Of a stretch of DNA of 64,000 bases, positions 53,611 to 60,632 are shown piece after piece. This DNA comes from Polynucleobacter sp. Adler-ghost. Lineage in GTDB: Bacteria > Pseudomonadota > Gammaproteobacteria > Burkholderiales > Burkholderiaceae. The notes beneath the pieces are model-generated. The model saw nothing but the letters and a program-made list of their open reading frames with translations, was not told where the DNA came from and ran no database searches. Numbering within the stretch: position 1 is the stretch's first letter; every line of letters begins with the position of its first letter. The stretch lies in NCBI RefSeq assembly GCF_018688495.1, contig NZ_CP061320.1:1646586-1710585 (forward strand), given 5' to 3'. A program made the position numbers and the translations under genes.

Positions 53611-53796
53611 TTATATGCGCTCTGAGGCCCTTTTAACCCTATTCACCGCTAAATCAAGTTGAGTCTCTTTAGTAGTTGCTCGTATCCACTTGTTATCCAC
53701 CTTATAGCGACATTGCCACACGGCACTATGCTCGCGTTGATAGAGGGTTAGGTTACGGTGTATGAGTTGATGTGTACTTTCTTTTTTAGTTGCCAT
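53611..53796 (-). pseudogene. Possible N-terminal fragment of a tyrosine integrase
   Basis: A 61-codon frame whose translation (NLTLYQREHSAVWQCRYKV, then DNKWIRATTKE and LAVNRVKRASERI) looks like the N-terminal arm and SAM-like start of a phage-type integrase. It stops after the first segment and no catalytic domain follows. I treat it as a truncated remnant, though it could be an unrelated small protein. If correct, it is the only trace of a recombinase in the 39-59 kb zone. Confidence 0.5.
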
Positions 53797-53917
53797 ACAT
53801 ATACTTTAGCTTCAGAGCCTAAGCTAGAGCAACCAAGTTGGCTGAATTATCAGGGTCAATTTAGCCAAAAGAAAGTGTGGCTAGTTGTGGCAGTTAATGG
53901 AGGTTTTTTGGAAGTCT

Positions 53918-53940
53918 AAGCGTTACTTTAAGTAACGCTT
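53918..53940. terminator. Perfect hairpin AAGCGTTACTT/AAGTAACGCTT
   Basis: An 11-bp inverted repeat with a one-base centre immediately beyond the TIR-like gene stop (53943). It likely ends that transcript and is one of four copies of this palindrome in the accretion zone. Confidence 0.65.
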
Positions 53941-53942
53941 GA

Positions 53943-54386
53943 TTAATATCCAGCCTTTCTAGCAGCCTTTTCAATCCATGAACCCATATTTTCATATCCA
54001 TCATCCTTATTCCAGTAATAAAGTGGATATTCATTCGAAACCATTCGTCCGCAACGATCTGTAGTCTGCCCTTGTAAATCTTTTATTTTACTTACATCAA
54101 TTGCTAGTAATCCATTGCCTATAGCTATGCTCTTTTGAATCTCATATTTCACCCAACGGCTGTTGCAAGTTTTATCGCCAATCAATACAACTGTTACTGA
54201 AGTGCCCCTTAATTGGTTATCAATCCAATTTTTAATGGAGGTATCGCCTTGTCTTTTAATTTTTTCGAAATCTGCTGCATCAATAAACCCAGCCGCATCC
54301 CTACCCTGAGTAACCCAACTATTTCTGACGATCATAGCTCTAGAAACATCTTTATATTTGAAGCTAAAAAATACTCTTCTGGCCAT
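53943..54386 (-). CDS. TIR-like (DUF1863/ThsB-type) protein
   Basis: A 147-residue protein of the TIR-like family PF08937, which includes ThsB of the Thoeris phage-defence system. Features are the opening strand RRVFFSFKYKD (residues 2-12), the middle IKNWIDNQLRGTSVTVVLIG near residue 50, and NSRWVKYEIQKSIAIGNGLLAIDV near residue 78, where the Glu of KYEI sits at the position of the TIR catalytic Glu. An AGGAG ribosome site is present. It starts 16 bases behind a small membrane protein gene, so the two are one operon. A defence role is inference. Confidence 0.8.
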   Translation of the reverse strand: MARRVFFSFKYKDVSRAMIVRNSWVTQGRDAAGFIDAADFEKIKRQGDTSIKNWIDNQLRGTSVTVVLIGDKTCNSRWVKYEIQKSIAIGNGLLAIDVSKIKDLQGQTTDRCGRMVSNEYPLYYWNKDDGYENMGSWIEKAARKAGY

Positions 54387-54402
54387 AAAGACTCTCCTAT
54401 TG

Positions 54403-54816
54403 TTAGCTACGTACTAGATATAAGTACACAGCAACACTAACCAACAATACAATACACCCGTGAAAAATAAGCAATGTTCTTGAGTACAGGGCTGCCAGTA
54501 ATGAAGGTGTCTGATTGACTACACCACCAGTACTCATGACAAATAAAGAGCTAGGAATTTCACCGCTAGCTACCCCTTCATATAATTTTCTATACAGCCT
54601 TTCTTGATATAAAAAATATCCATCTAAAACCCAAAACATAAACACTGGAAAATAAGCAAGTAATAGAAATTTCTTTTCTGCATCTTTAGTGGCTAAAGCA
54701 AAGCATGCAGCAACTAAAGTTATGCTCCACCCTTTTAGCAAGAATGAATTTGATCCCAATCGATTAATAACACCCTGAATAAAACCTAGATGAGCAATCT
54801 GTTTACTTGAATCCAT
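54403..54816 (-). CDS. Small three-helix membrane protein paired with the TIR-like gene
   Basis: A 137-residue protein with three predicted membrane helices: about residues 28-44 (LKGWSITLVAACFAL), 50-71 (FLLLAYFPVFMFWVLDGYFLY) and 113-135. Between them is a hydrophilic loop starting QERLYRKLYEGVASGE. The layout resembles SLATT-type and other small membrane effectors of defence systems, but I cannot assign a family. It is upstream of, and 16 bases from, the TIR-like gene, so it may be the membrane partner of that protein. Confidence 0.7.
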   Translation of the reverse strand: MDSSKQIAHLGFIQGVINRLGSNSFLLKGWSITLVAACFALATKDAEKKFLLLAYFPVFMFWVLDGYFLYQERLYRKLYEGVASGEIPSSLFVMSTGGVVNQTPSLLAALYSRTLLIFHGCIVLLVSVAVYLYLVRS

Positions 54817-54874
54817 AAAGTAGCCTTTAATGACTTTTGCAATTTTTTAATGGAAACTCTATCATCTTGACTTA

Positions 54875-55000
54875 CAAAAGACAAAACCCCAGCTATCTCT
54901 AACTGGGGTTTGCTTTTCTGGTGGGCCCACCAGGACTTGAACCTGGGACCAAAGGATTCCGGTTTGTGTAGCTTTCACTACTCCCTGGACTATGCCTTCA
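54875..55000 (-). repeat. 126-bp exact direct repeat, copy 1 (terminator, tRNA 3' exon, intron end)
   Basis: Identical to 58286-58411, 3411 bp away, in the same orientation. It comprises a terminator hairpin (CCCCAG stem), the complete tRNA-Ile 3' exon with CCA (54919-54958) and the last 42 nt of the group I intron including the 3' P7 strand. Outside these limits the sequences diverge at once. The GntR gene stop lies 3 bases from its edge. Confidence 0.92.
54919..54958 (-). pseudogene. Exact copy of the tRNA-Ile(CAU) 3' exon
   Basis: Forty bases from A37 through CCA, identical to the intact gene, preceded by the last 42 nt of the intron and without a 5' exon. It cannot make a tRNA by itself. 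Confidence 0.92.
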
Positions 55001-55002
55001 AA

Positions 55003-55704
55003 CTATCTTTTTAGTGTTTGATGGACAAACTTTTCCAGACTCTCAAATAACTCATCCGAAGCCCTTTCAGCGGCTTTAGAGTCGCCATTAGAGATTGCCA
55101 AAGCGAGGTTTGCGTGCAGTTTTCCAGATTCCGCATCATCCTGGCTTTGATGATAAACAAACCAAAATCTCCGCGATAAAGAATCTAAAGAATCTAATGC
55201 CCTAGATGCAAATTCATTTCTCACGCAAGTGGAAAAATGATCATGAAAGGCTTTATCAGCCTGCAAAAGTGCATGACCGTCTCTTGTTTTGACTGCACCC
55301 AAAAGCTGATCAGCAATTGCTTGCATTTGCTTACGCTCTTCATCACCTGAACGTCTTGCAGCAGATCCGGCAGCAAATCGAGATACTACACACCTAAATT
55401 CCAAAAGCTTTAACTGATCAGCAATATTGATTTCGGTGACAACAATTCCCCGACGCGGAAGGATGTTAACTAATCCCTCCCTAGCTAATCGTTGGAGAGC
55501 CTCTCCAATCGGCGTTCTGCTGACTTGAAGCATCTCGCCCAACTCTGACTCAGAAAGCATCTGTCCCGGCTTAAATTGAAGAGTGACGATCATTTCCTCA
55601 AGCTCAGCGTACACCTTATCAGCCAAGCTGATGATGTCAGTCTTTTGCAAGACTAGTCGCTTCTTTTTTCCGGTATTTTTTAATTCAGTATTTTTTAATT
55701 TCAC
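55003..55704 (-). CDS. GntR-family (FadR subfamily) transcriptional regulator
   Basis: A 233-residue regulator. The N-terminal winged helix (about residues 24-90) shows YAELEEMIVTLQFKPGQMLSESELGEMLQVSRTPIGEAL in overlapping segments. The C-terminal FadR-type all-helical effector domain includes RRSGDEERKQMQ and the likely metal His in FHDHFS. It precedes the MHS permease and haloacid dehalogenase in a three-gene unit and probably controls them in response to a small acid. A low-complexity start (KLKNTELKNTGKKKR) is unusual. Confidence 0.92.
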   Translation of the reverse strand: MKLKNTELKNTGKKKRLVLQKTDIISLADKVYAELEEMIVTLQFKPGQMLSESELGEMLQVSRTPIGEALQRLAREGLVNILPRRGIVVTEINIADQLKLLEFRCVVSRFAAGSAARRSGDEERKQMQAIADQLLGAVKTRDGHALLQADKAFHDHFSTCVRNEFASRALDSLDSLSRRFWFVYHQSQDDAESGKLHANLALAISNGDSKAAERASDELFESLEKFVHQTLKR

Positions 55705-55771
55705 AGCAGGATTTAGGTATTGAAAATAGTGAGGATATTAAACCCCACCATTTTCGCCTGAAACTAGGTTT

Positions 55772-57442
55772 TTATAATTTTATATCCACATTTTTAGTTT
55801 CCGGTAAAAATATCAAGCCAAAAATTACAGTCACTGCCGCAATAATTACCGGGTACCAGAGTCCATAGTAAATATCGCCCTCTAAGGCCACTAGAGCAAA
55901 GGCTGTTGTAGGCATTAGGCCCCCAAACCAACCAGTGCCAATATGATAGGGCAGCGAGAGGGAAGAATAGCGAATTTTGGTTGGAAAGAGCTCAACCAAG
56001 GCTGCCGCTGTTGGTCCATAAGCCATCGTTACATAGATTACAAGCAAAAATACCAGCAAGAAAACCATTGGTTTATTGATCTCATCTACATTTGCTTTTT
56101 GAGGATAACCAGCCTCTGAAATGGTAGCGCTCAGCTCTTTTGCAAAATTATTCATTTTTAGTGCAGCCTCTTCTTTTGAGAGTCCCACTGAGTCAAATGA
56201 ATTAACAATCTTATCGCCAACTTTAACGCTCGCAATTGTTCCGGGCACCGCATTCTCAACATGATAGTTAACTGATGCAGCTACTAACTTTGCCTTAGCA
56301 ATATCACAAGAAGAGGTAAATTTCTTAGTTCCAGTGGGGTTAAATTGAAATTGACAATCCCCAGGATCTGCTACCACAACTACAGGGGAATTTTTTAATG
56401 CCATCTCTAGAGCAGGATTCGCATAATGTGTCAGACCTTTAAATATTGGGAAATAGGTCAGCACAGCCAATGCCATTCCAGTCAGAATAATTTTTTTTCT
56501 TCCAATACGATCTGATAGCGTGCCAAATATCAAAAAGAATGGGGTGGCGAGTAAAAGCGCCCCAGCCACAATTAAATTCGCAGTAACGCTATCAACCTTA
56601 AGTGTTTGCGTCAAGAAAAGTAGTACATAAAATTGACCCGTATACCAAACACACCCTAATCCGGCGGTGATACCAAACAATGCTATCAATACAATTTTCA
56701 AATTTTTCCAACGCAGGAATGACTCTGTTAATGGGGCTTTTGACTCAGCCCCCTCCTCTTTCATTTTGGCAAACACAGGCGACTCGCTCATAGACATGCG
56801 AATCCATACAGAGATTCCTAGCAAAATGATGGATACCAAGAACGGGATGCGCCAACCCCAATCTCCAAAGGCCGCCTCACCCAAGAATAGTCTCGTTGAT
56901 AGGATTACTAACAGTGATAGAAATAGCCCCAAGGTTGCGGTAGTCTGTATCCAAGCAGTAAATTGCCCCCGTTGATTATTCGGCGCATGCTCCGCTACAT
57001 AAACTACAGCACCGCCATACTCTCCGCCAAGCGCAAGACCTTGCAACAACCTAAGCGAAATCAGAATAATCGGCGCTGCAATACCTATACTTTCATATGC
57101 AGGCAGCAAACCAACACCAAAGGTCGATAAGCCCATAATGAGGATGGTCATTAAAAAGGTATATTTGCGACCGATCATGTCCCCAAGTCGACCAAATACG
57201 AGGGCGCCAAATGGGCGAACGATAAAGCCTGCCGCAAAGGCTAATAAAGCAAAAATAAGTCCCGTTGTTGGATCGGCCTTGGCAAAAAATTGCTTCGCTA
57301 TTACAGCTGCCAAAGATCCATATAAAAAGAAGTCATACCATTCAAATACAGTACCTAAAGATGAAGCAATGAGTATTTTTCGCTCCGCCTCAGTAATGAC
57401 CCTTTTGCTGTTTACAGAATTATTTGTGCTTTGAGTTGACAT
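55772..57442 (-). CDS. MHS-family MFS permease with large periplasmic loop, haloacid-permease-like
   Basis: A 556-residue member of the metabolite:H+ symporter branch of MFS. About 12 membrane helices and the MFS signature FGRLGDMIGRKYTF near residue 82 are visible. A long insert (about residues 340-455) with paired Cys residues (DPGDCQFQF, SSCDIAKAK) forms an extra-membrane domain. The length and insert match the haloacetate permeases Deh4p/Dehp2 of Burkholderia, which sit beside a dehalogenase, as here. Start at the ATG after AAAGGGGGC. The substrate is inferred. Confidence 0.88.
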   Translation of the reverse strand: MSTQSTNNSVNSKRVITEAERKILIASSLGTVFEWYDFFLYGSLAAVIAKQFFAKADPTTGLIFALLAFAAGFIVRPFGALVFGRLGDMIGRKYTFLMTILIMGLSTFGVGLLPAYESIGIAAPIILISLRLLQGLALGGEYGGAVVYVAEHAPNNQRGQFTAWIQTTATLGLFLSLLVILSTRLFLGEAAFGDWGWRIPFLVSIILLGISVWIRMSMSESPVFAKMKEEGAESKAPLTESFLRWKNLKIVLIALFGITAGLGCVWYTGQFYVLLFLTQTLKVDSVTANLIVAGALLLATPFFLIFGTLSDRIGRKKIILTGMALAVLTYFPIFKGLTHYANPALEMALKNSPVVVVADPGDCQFQFNPTGTKKFTSSCDIAKAKLVAASVNYHVENAVPGTIASVKVGDKIVNSFDSVGLSKEEAALKMNNFAKELSATISEAGYPQKANVDEINKPMVFLLVFLLVIYVTMAYGPTAAALVELFPTKIRYSSLSLPYHIGTGWFGGLMPTTAFALVALEGDIYYGLWYPVIIAAVTVIFGLIFLPETKNVDIKL

Positions 57443-57470
57443 TTACAGCCCCCTTTAAAAGTTTATTTGC

Positions 57471-58145
57471 TTAGCCAAGAAGATTTGGAATTTCGGCTAT
57501 CGAAGTTAATGCAACATCAGGAAGAAGGCCCACCTCGTCAGGGATTGCACCATTCCGATTAATCCAAATCACCTGAAACCCGAATGCTTTGGCACCAGCT
57601 ACATCAAAGTAATTTGATGTAACAAATCCAATTTCATGTCTTTGGAGATCGAACTTATCAGTTGCCAACTGATAAGTTCTTGGATGTGGCTTATAAACTT
57701 TGACCTCATCCACACTTAATAAGGCGTCAAATTGATCCGTAATTCCTGCGTTGCCAACTAAATTTGTTAGTAATGATGGGGTTCCAACAGATAGGATTGC
57801 CCTCTTAAGTCCACTCAATTTAGGAAGAGTCTGCCTAGCATCCTCAAAGGGAGATAACCTTTCGTAGGCATCCATTAAGGCACCTCTCTCACTTGTTCCT
57901 CCAGGAAGCCCTAAATATTTCAATGAATACTTAAGGCCTGCTTCTGTATTTTGGTTATGGGGTATATATCTACCCATAATGGTTCTCAAAAACATATATT
58001 CAATTTGCTTTGATCTCCAAAGTTGACTTAACTCCTTGCCTTTCCCTGGGTACATCTTTTCAGCCAAAGCAACAACTGAGTGAACATCAAACACCGTTCC
58101 ATAAGCGTCAAACGCAAGAGCTTTAATTCCGTGCAATTTTTTCAT
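57471..58145 (-). CDS. Type II haloacid dehalogenase (L-2-haloacid dehalogenase)
   Basis: The protein from the ATG at 58145 has 224 residues of the HAD superfamily. The nucleophile motif is LAFDAYGTVFDVHSV (Asp near residue 11). SQLWRSKQIEYMFLRTIMGRY near residue 43 is typical of type II haloacid dehalogenases, SVGTPSLL supplies motif II, and KVYKPHPRTYQLA motif III. FVTSNYFDVAGAKAFGF holds the conserved Ser/Asn-Tyr-Asp of this group. A ribosome site AAGGAA precedes the ATG, and a longer frame to 58214 is less likely. It forms a unit with the MHS permease and GntR genes. Confidence 0.92.
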   Translation of the reverse strand: MKKLHGIKALAFDAYGTVFDVHSVVALAEKMYPGKGKELSQLWRSKQIEYMFLRTIMGRYIPHNQNTEAGLKYSLKYLGLPGGTSERGALMDAYERLSPFEDARQTLPKLSGLKRAILSVGTPSLLTNLVGNAGITDQFDALLSVDEVKVYKPHPRTYQLATDKFDLQRHEIGFVTSNYFDVAGAKAFGFQVIWINRNGAIPDEVGLLPDVALTSIAEIPNLLG

Positions 58146-58264
58146 ACATTCCTTACTGAAGTTCAATTGGGATTTCAGTAGGATACTAGTAAAAAATGGG
58201 AAAAACATAGCCAATCAAGCTAGTGAAAACCCTTGTTTGCAAAAATTTTTACTTCGAATTGCTC

Positions 58265-58285
58265 AGCGTTACTCAAAGTAACGCT
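58265..58285. repeat. Perfect hairpin AGCGTTACT-CAA-AGTAACGCT
   Basis: A 9-bp inverted repeat with a three-base centre. It is one of four related palindromes in the zone and lies immediately beside the 126-bp repeat copy at 58286. Confidence 0.6.
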
Positions 58286-58411
58286 CAAAAGACAAAACCC
58301 CAGCTATCTCTAACTGGGGTTTGCTTTTCTGGTGGGCCCACCAGGACTTGAACCTGGGACCAAAGGATTCCGGTTTGTGTAGCTTTCACTACTCCCTGGA
58401 CTATGCCTTCA
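58286..58411 (-). repeat. 126-bp exact direct repeat, copy 2
   Basis: Identical to 54875-55000. It comprises the terminator hairpin after the tRNA (58291-58322), the 3' exon and the last part of the intron. This copy is inside the intact tRNA gene. The pair bounds a 3411-bp cassette with GntR, MHS permease and haloacid dehalogenase. Confidence 0.92.
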
Positions 58412-58628
58412 TCATATAAAGATTTACATCCTTACTTAGATGGGTGCCGTCTAGTCTCTACACCTTCAACAGCACTTTCATACTGAAGCTTGGCTCGGCG
58501 TTAGCTTGTGCAGCTTTTGGCTGCATTTAGCTTTCTCCGAATTTGACACCATCCCTTATGCAGTTTCCACGCATAAGGCACAACTTTCGCTATGAGTCCT
58601 CTGCTCTAACCAACTGAGCTATGGGCCC
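58330..58628 (-). tRNA. tRNA-Ile(CAU, lysidine type) interrupted by a group I intron
   Basis: The 5' exon (58592-58628) has acceptor GGGCCCA, D-arm GCTC...GAGC and anticodon stem GAGGA with loop CTCAT. The 3' exon (58330-58369) gives AA, stem TCCTT, variable loop, T-arm CCAGG/TTCAAGT/CCTGG, acceptor TGGGCCC and encoded CCA. Joined, they make a complete 77-nt cloverleaf. The anticodon CAU with these identity bases resembles tRNA-Ile2, in which C34 is changed to lysidine to read AUA, rather than elongator Met. The intron sits after U36. A terminator follows at 58291-58322. Confidence 0.9.
58370..58591 (-). ncRNA. Group I self-splicing intron in the anticodon loop of tRNA-Ile(CAU)
   Basis: A 222-nt intron without an open frame, similar in sequence and site to the Azoarcus tRNA-Ile intron. 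Its guide sequence GTG can pair with the CAT of the 5' exon. P2 is CCTTATGC/GCATAAGG with a GGAAAC-type loop. GGTGTCAAATTCGG leads into P3/P4. The two P7 strands are AGACTAGACGG (near 58450) and CATAGTCCAGGG (near 58400), the diagnostic group I pair. The intron ends in G before the 3' exon. It begins A rather than at the guide, leaving a short 10-nt leader. Confidence 0.9.
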
Positions 58629-58821
58629 TAAAACTTTCATTTACTACACACCTTACTGCTGGTGCTTACCACTTCAAAACCACACTAAAACCGCATTTAC
58701 TACACACCTCGGTTTTTGCTCCGGTGTGTAAGCGGTGTGTAAGCAATTTTGACTACCTAATTCACCACTAACCTCTTGAATCTATTGAGGTCTTTGTTAC
58801 AAGACCCCTTGGGCTTCTTTC
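58629..58821. other. Gene-free region upstream of tRNA-Ile with GTGTGTAAG-type repeats
   Basis: There is no open frame. The sequence holds several copies of GTGTGTAAG or its reverse complement (for example 58731-58744 and ACTACACACC at 58652 and 58710), and a hairpin GGTCTT...AAGACC near 58790-58806. The repeats resemble arm-type integrase sites and occur also in the 180-bp repeat. Confidence 0.6.
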
Positions 58822-59001
58822 TTATGAGAGCAGACACCCAAGGTAGACCCATATAAACAGGGGGTCTGCGGGTGGTCAGTGTCGATGTGTAAGCAAATGT
58901 GTAAGTAAATTCATGGATTTAAAGGAAGTACTAGTTCGTTCTTTGGTTTTTAAAACCAAAGGATTTTTAGAGCAACCATCTAACACTTCGTTGCTCCAAA
59001 G
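58822..59001. repeat. 180-bp island-end repeat, copy 2
   Basis: A direct imperfect repeat of 44387-44567. Its left edge TTATGAG is the reverse complement of the tRNA anticodon loop CTCATAA but is not followed by tRNA sequence here. It holds two GTGTAAG repeats (58889-58909) and the TTAGAGCAACC...GTTGCTCCAAAG hairpin. Confidence 0.8.
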
Positions 59002-59300
59002 TAGTTTATGAACGATTTTTAAGCGCTACTTAAAGTAACACGAAGGTCTAAAAACTTCGATAGTGATAAATCGCTTCCGACCTCGGATTTATTGCACGGC
59101 TATCCGGAAGGTTTTAATAAGGGAACGCCGGCAAAAGGCCGATAATCTTCATCGAATAGCTTATCGCACTACCCTATAGAAAAAACATCGAACAAAAACT
59201 AAAGGGATTGAGTCCGGTGCAATACCCAGCTCAATCCCTTCTGATAGGCTAATAAAACTATCCAACTTTTGTAGGTCAGCTCACTTGGATCTTTTTTATA
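59002..59300. other. Gene-free region between the accretion zone and the liv operon
   Basis: I see a weak palindrome (GCGCTACTTAAAGTAAC, 59021-59040) and one long terminator hairpin (59202-59240). There is no supportable gene. Confidence 0.7.
59196..59240 (-). terminator. Terminator of the liv operon
   Basis: AAGGGATTGAG and CTCAATCCCTT form an 11-bp stem with a 17-base loop, followed on the minus strand by TTTAGTTTTTG. It lies about 60 bases after the binding-protein stop. Confidence 0.7.
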
Positions 59301-60602
59301 TTAAGTGGGTTGAGAGCTTAAATTAAAGCGCACAGGTAGATTCTTAGCTAATTCTTCCTTAGAGACCTTTTTCTTCACTTCAAATTTACCACCCTCAATA
59401 CGGCTGATATAGTGGTCTGTAATGCCGCTATGGTCTTCCTTACGCAAAATTTTATCGCCCTCTGGGTGTGCTAATGAGTTTTTCATCTGCAAGCCTTCTA
59501 GCGCTTGGATTGCTCCAGGCATATCTTTGCGTGATTTGTAACCAGAAGCCTCAATAGCAGCCTTGAGTGCATAGATGTTTTCCCACGCTTGCCAGCAATG
59601 GGATTTAGCCATTACGCGATTTGAATTCTTTTCACGTGCATAAGTATCGTCAATTTCTAAAATTCGATTGAATTCTTTATGGGGCGCATCATCTTTATAC
59701 TTTGTGTTACGTGGAAAGTTTTCTAAAATGTAGACGCCCTCTGCAGCACCACTTAAGGCATCTGGATCAATAGCCTCAATCGTTCCAGAAATCGAATAGA
59801 GCTTAGCTTTCTTATCTACACCCATTGATTTAGCCTGAGTAAAGTAGGCCACTGCCAAAGGTCCAAAGAAGATAGAAAAGACTACATCTGTATCTGGTGG
59901 AATTTGAGTCAAATATGGAACTAAATCTTTGGCATCCAGAGGAACAGGAATACCCTTTGTAATGCTTCCGCCCATTCTCTCAACAACCGCTTTTGCTTCA
60001 GCAAAATGACTTTGTCCCCATGCATAGTCAGCATAAACAACACACCATTTTTTTCCTAAATTTTCCATTGCCCATGGAACACCGGCTGCTGCAAGGGAAT
60101 AGGTATCGCTACCTGTTCTAAAGCTATATCGAGTGCCTTTAGAGCCAGTAGCCTCAGTAGCCTCACCAGTTGAGAAGTAAGGTACTTTTAGTTCAGTGGC
60201 AATTGGAATGGAGGCCAACATTACACCAGAGTGAACAGAGCCAGTTACGAATTCAGCATTCATTCGCTGAATTAGATTTCTTAACTTTCTAGCTCCAGTT
60301 GCTGGATTGGATTCAGTATCTTCCGTTACTAATTCCACCTTGCGATTAGCGATACCGCCTTGTGCATTAATTAATTCAACGGCCTTACGTGCACATTTGT
60401 CATGCCAGTACCCCCATGATGAAAAACCGCCAGTAAGCTCAGCATGATGGCCAATAATGATGGGGCCGGCTGATTGTGCAAATAGGTTACTCACAATAGT
60501 CATATTTGCCAAACCTGCAGCGACTCCACCCTTCAAGGCGTAGTCCATTAATGTCCGACGGCCTGGATTAATAACATCAATATTACTTTTAATTTTTTTC
60601 AT
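59301..60602 (-). CDS. Branched-chain amino-acid-type ABC transporter substrate-binding protein
   Basis: A 433-residue periplasmic receptor of the Peripla_BP_6 (LivK/urea/amide) type. The N-terminus has a Tat-like signal (GRRTLMDYALKGGVAAGLANM) ending near LFAQS. Domain signatures are IIIGHHAELTGGFSSWGYW near residue 48, ELINAQGGIANRKVELVTEDTES in overlapping segments, and VYADYAWGQSHFAEA near residue 185. A GGGAG ribosome site precedes the ATG. Last gene of livHMGF-SBP, ending at a hairpin terminator. The ligand could be an amino acid, amide or other small acid. Confidence 0.92.
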   Translation of the reverse strand: MKKIKSNIDVINPGRRTLMDYALKGGVAAGLANMTIVSNLFAQSAGPIIIGHHAELTGGFSSWGYWHDKCARKAVELINAQGGIANRKVELVTEDTESNPATGARKLRNLIQRMNAEFVTGSVHSGVMLASIPIATELKVPYFSTGEATEATGSKGTRYSFRTGSDTYSLAAAGVPWAMENLGKKWCVVYADYAWGQSHFAEAKAVVERMGGSITKGIPVPLDAKDLVPYLTQIPPDTDVVFSIFFGPLAVAYFTQAKSMGVDKKAKLYSISGTIEAIDPDALSGAAEGVYILENFPRNTKYKDDAPHKEFNRILEIDDTYAREKNSNRVMAKSHCWQAWENIYALKAAIEASGYKSRKDMPGAIQALEGLQMKNSLAHPEGDKILRKEDHSGITDHYISRIEGGKFEVKKKVSKEELAKNLPVRFNLSSQPT

Positions 60603-60632
60603 TTGAATCTCCCTTTAGTTATTAATAAACCA

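Noticed and set aside
58444..58560. Possible small protein inside the tRNA intron
   Set aside because: There is no start with a ribosome site and no frame of useful length. The stretch is accounted for by intron helices P3-P8.
58592..58628. A 5' half tRNA that seemed broken by an island insertion
   Set aside because: The following 222 nt have group I intron features and the missing 3' half follows directly at 58369-58330, so the gene is complete and split by an intron.
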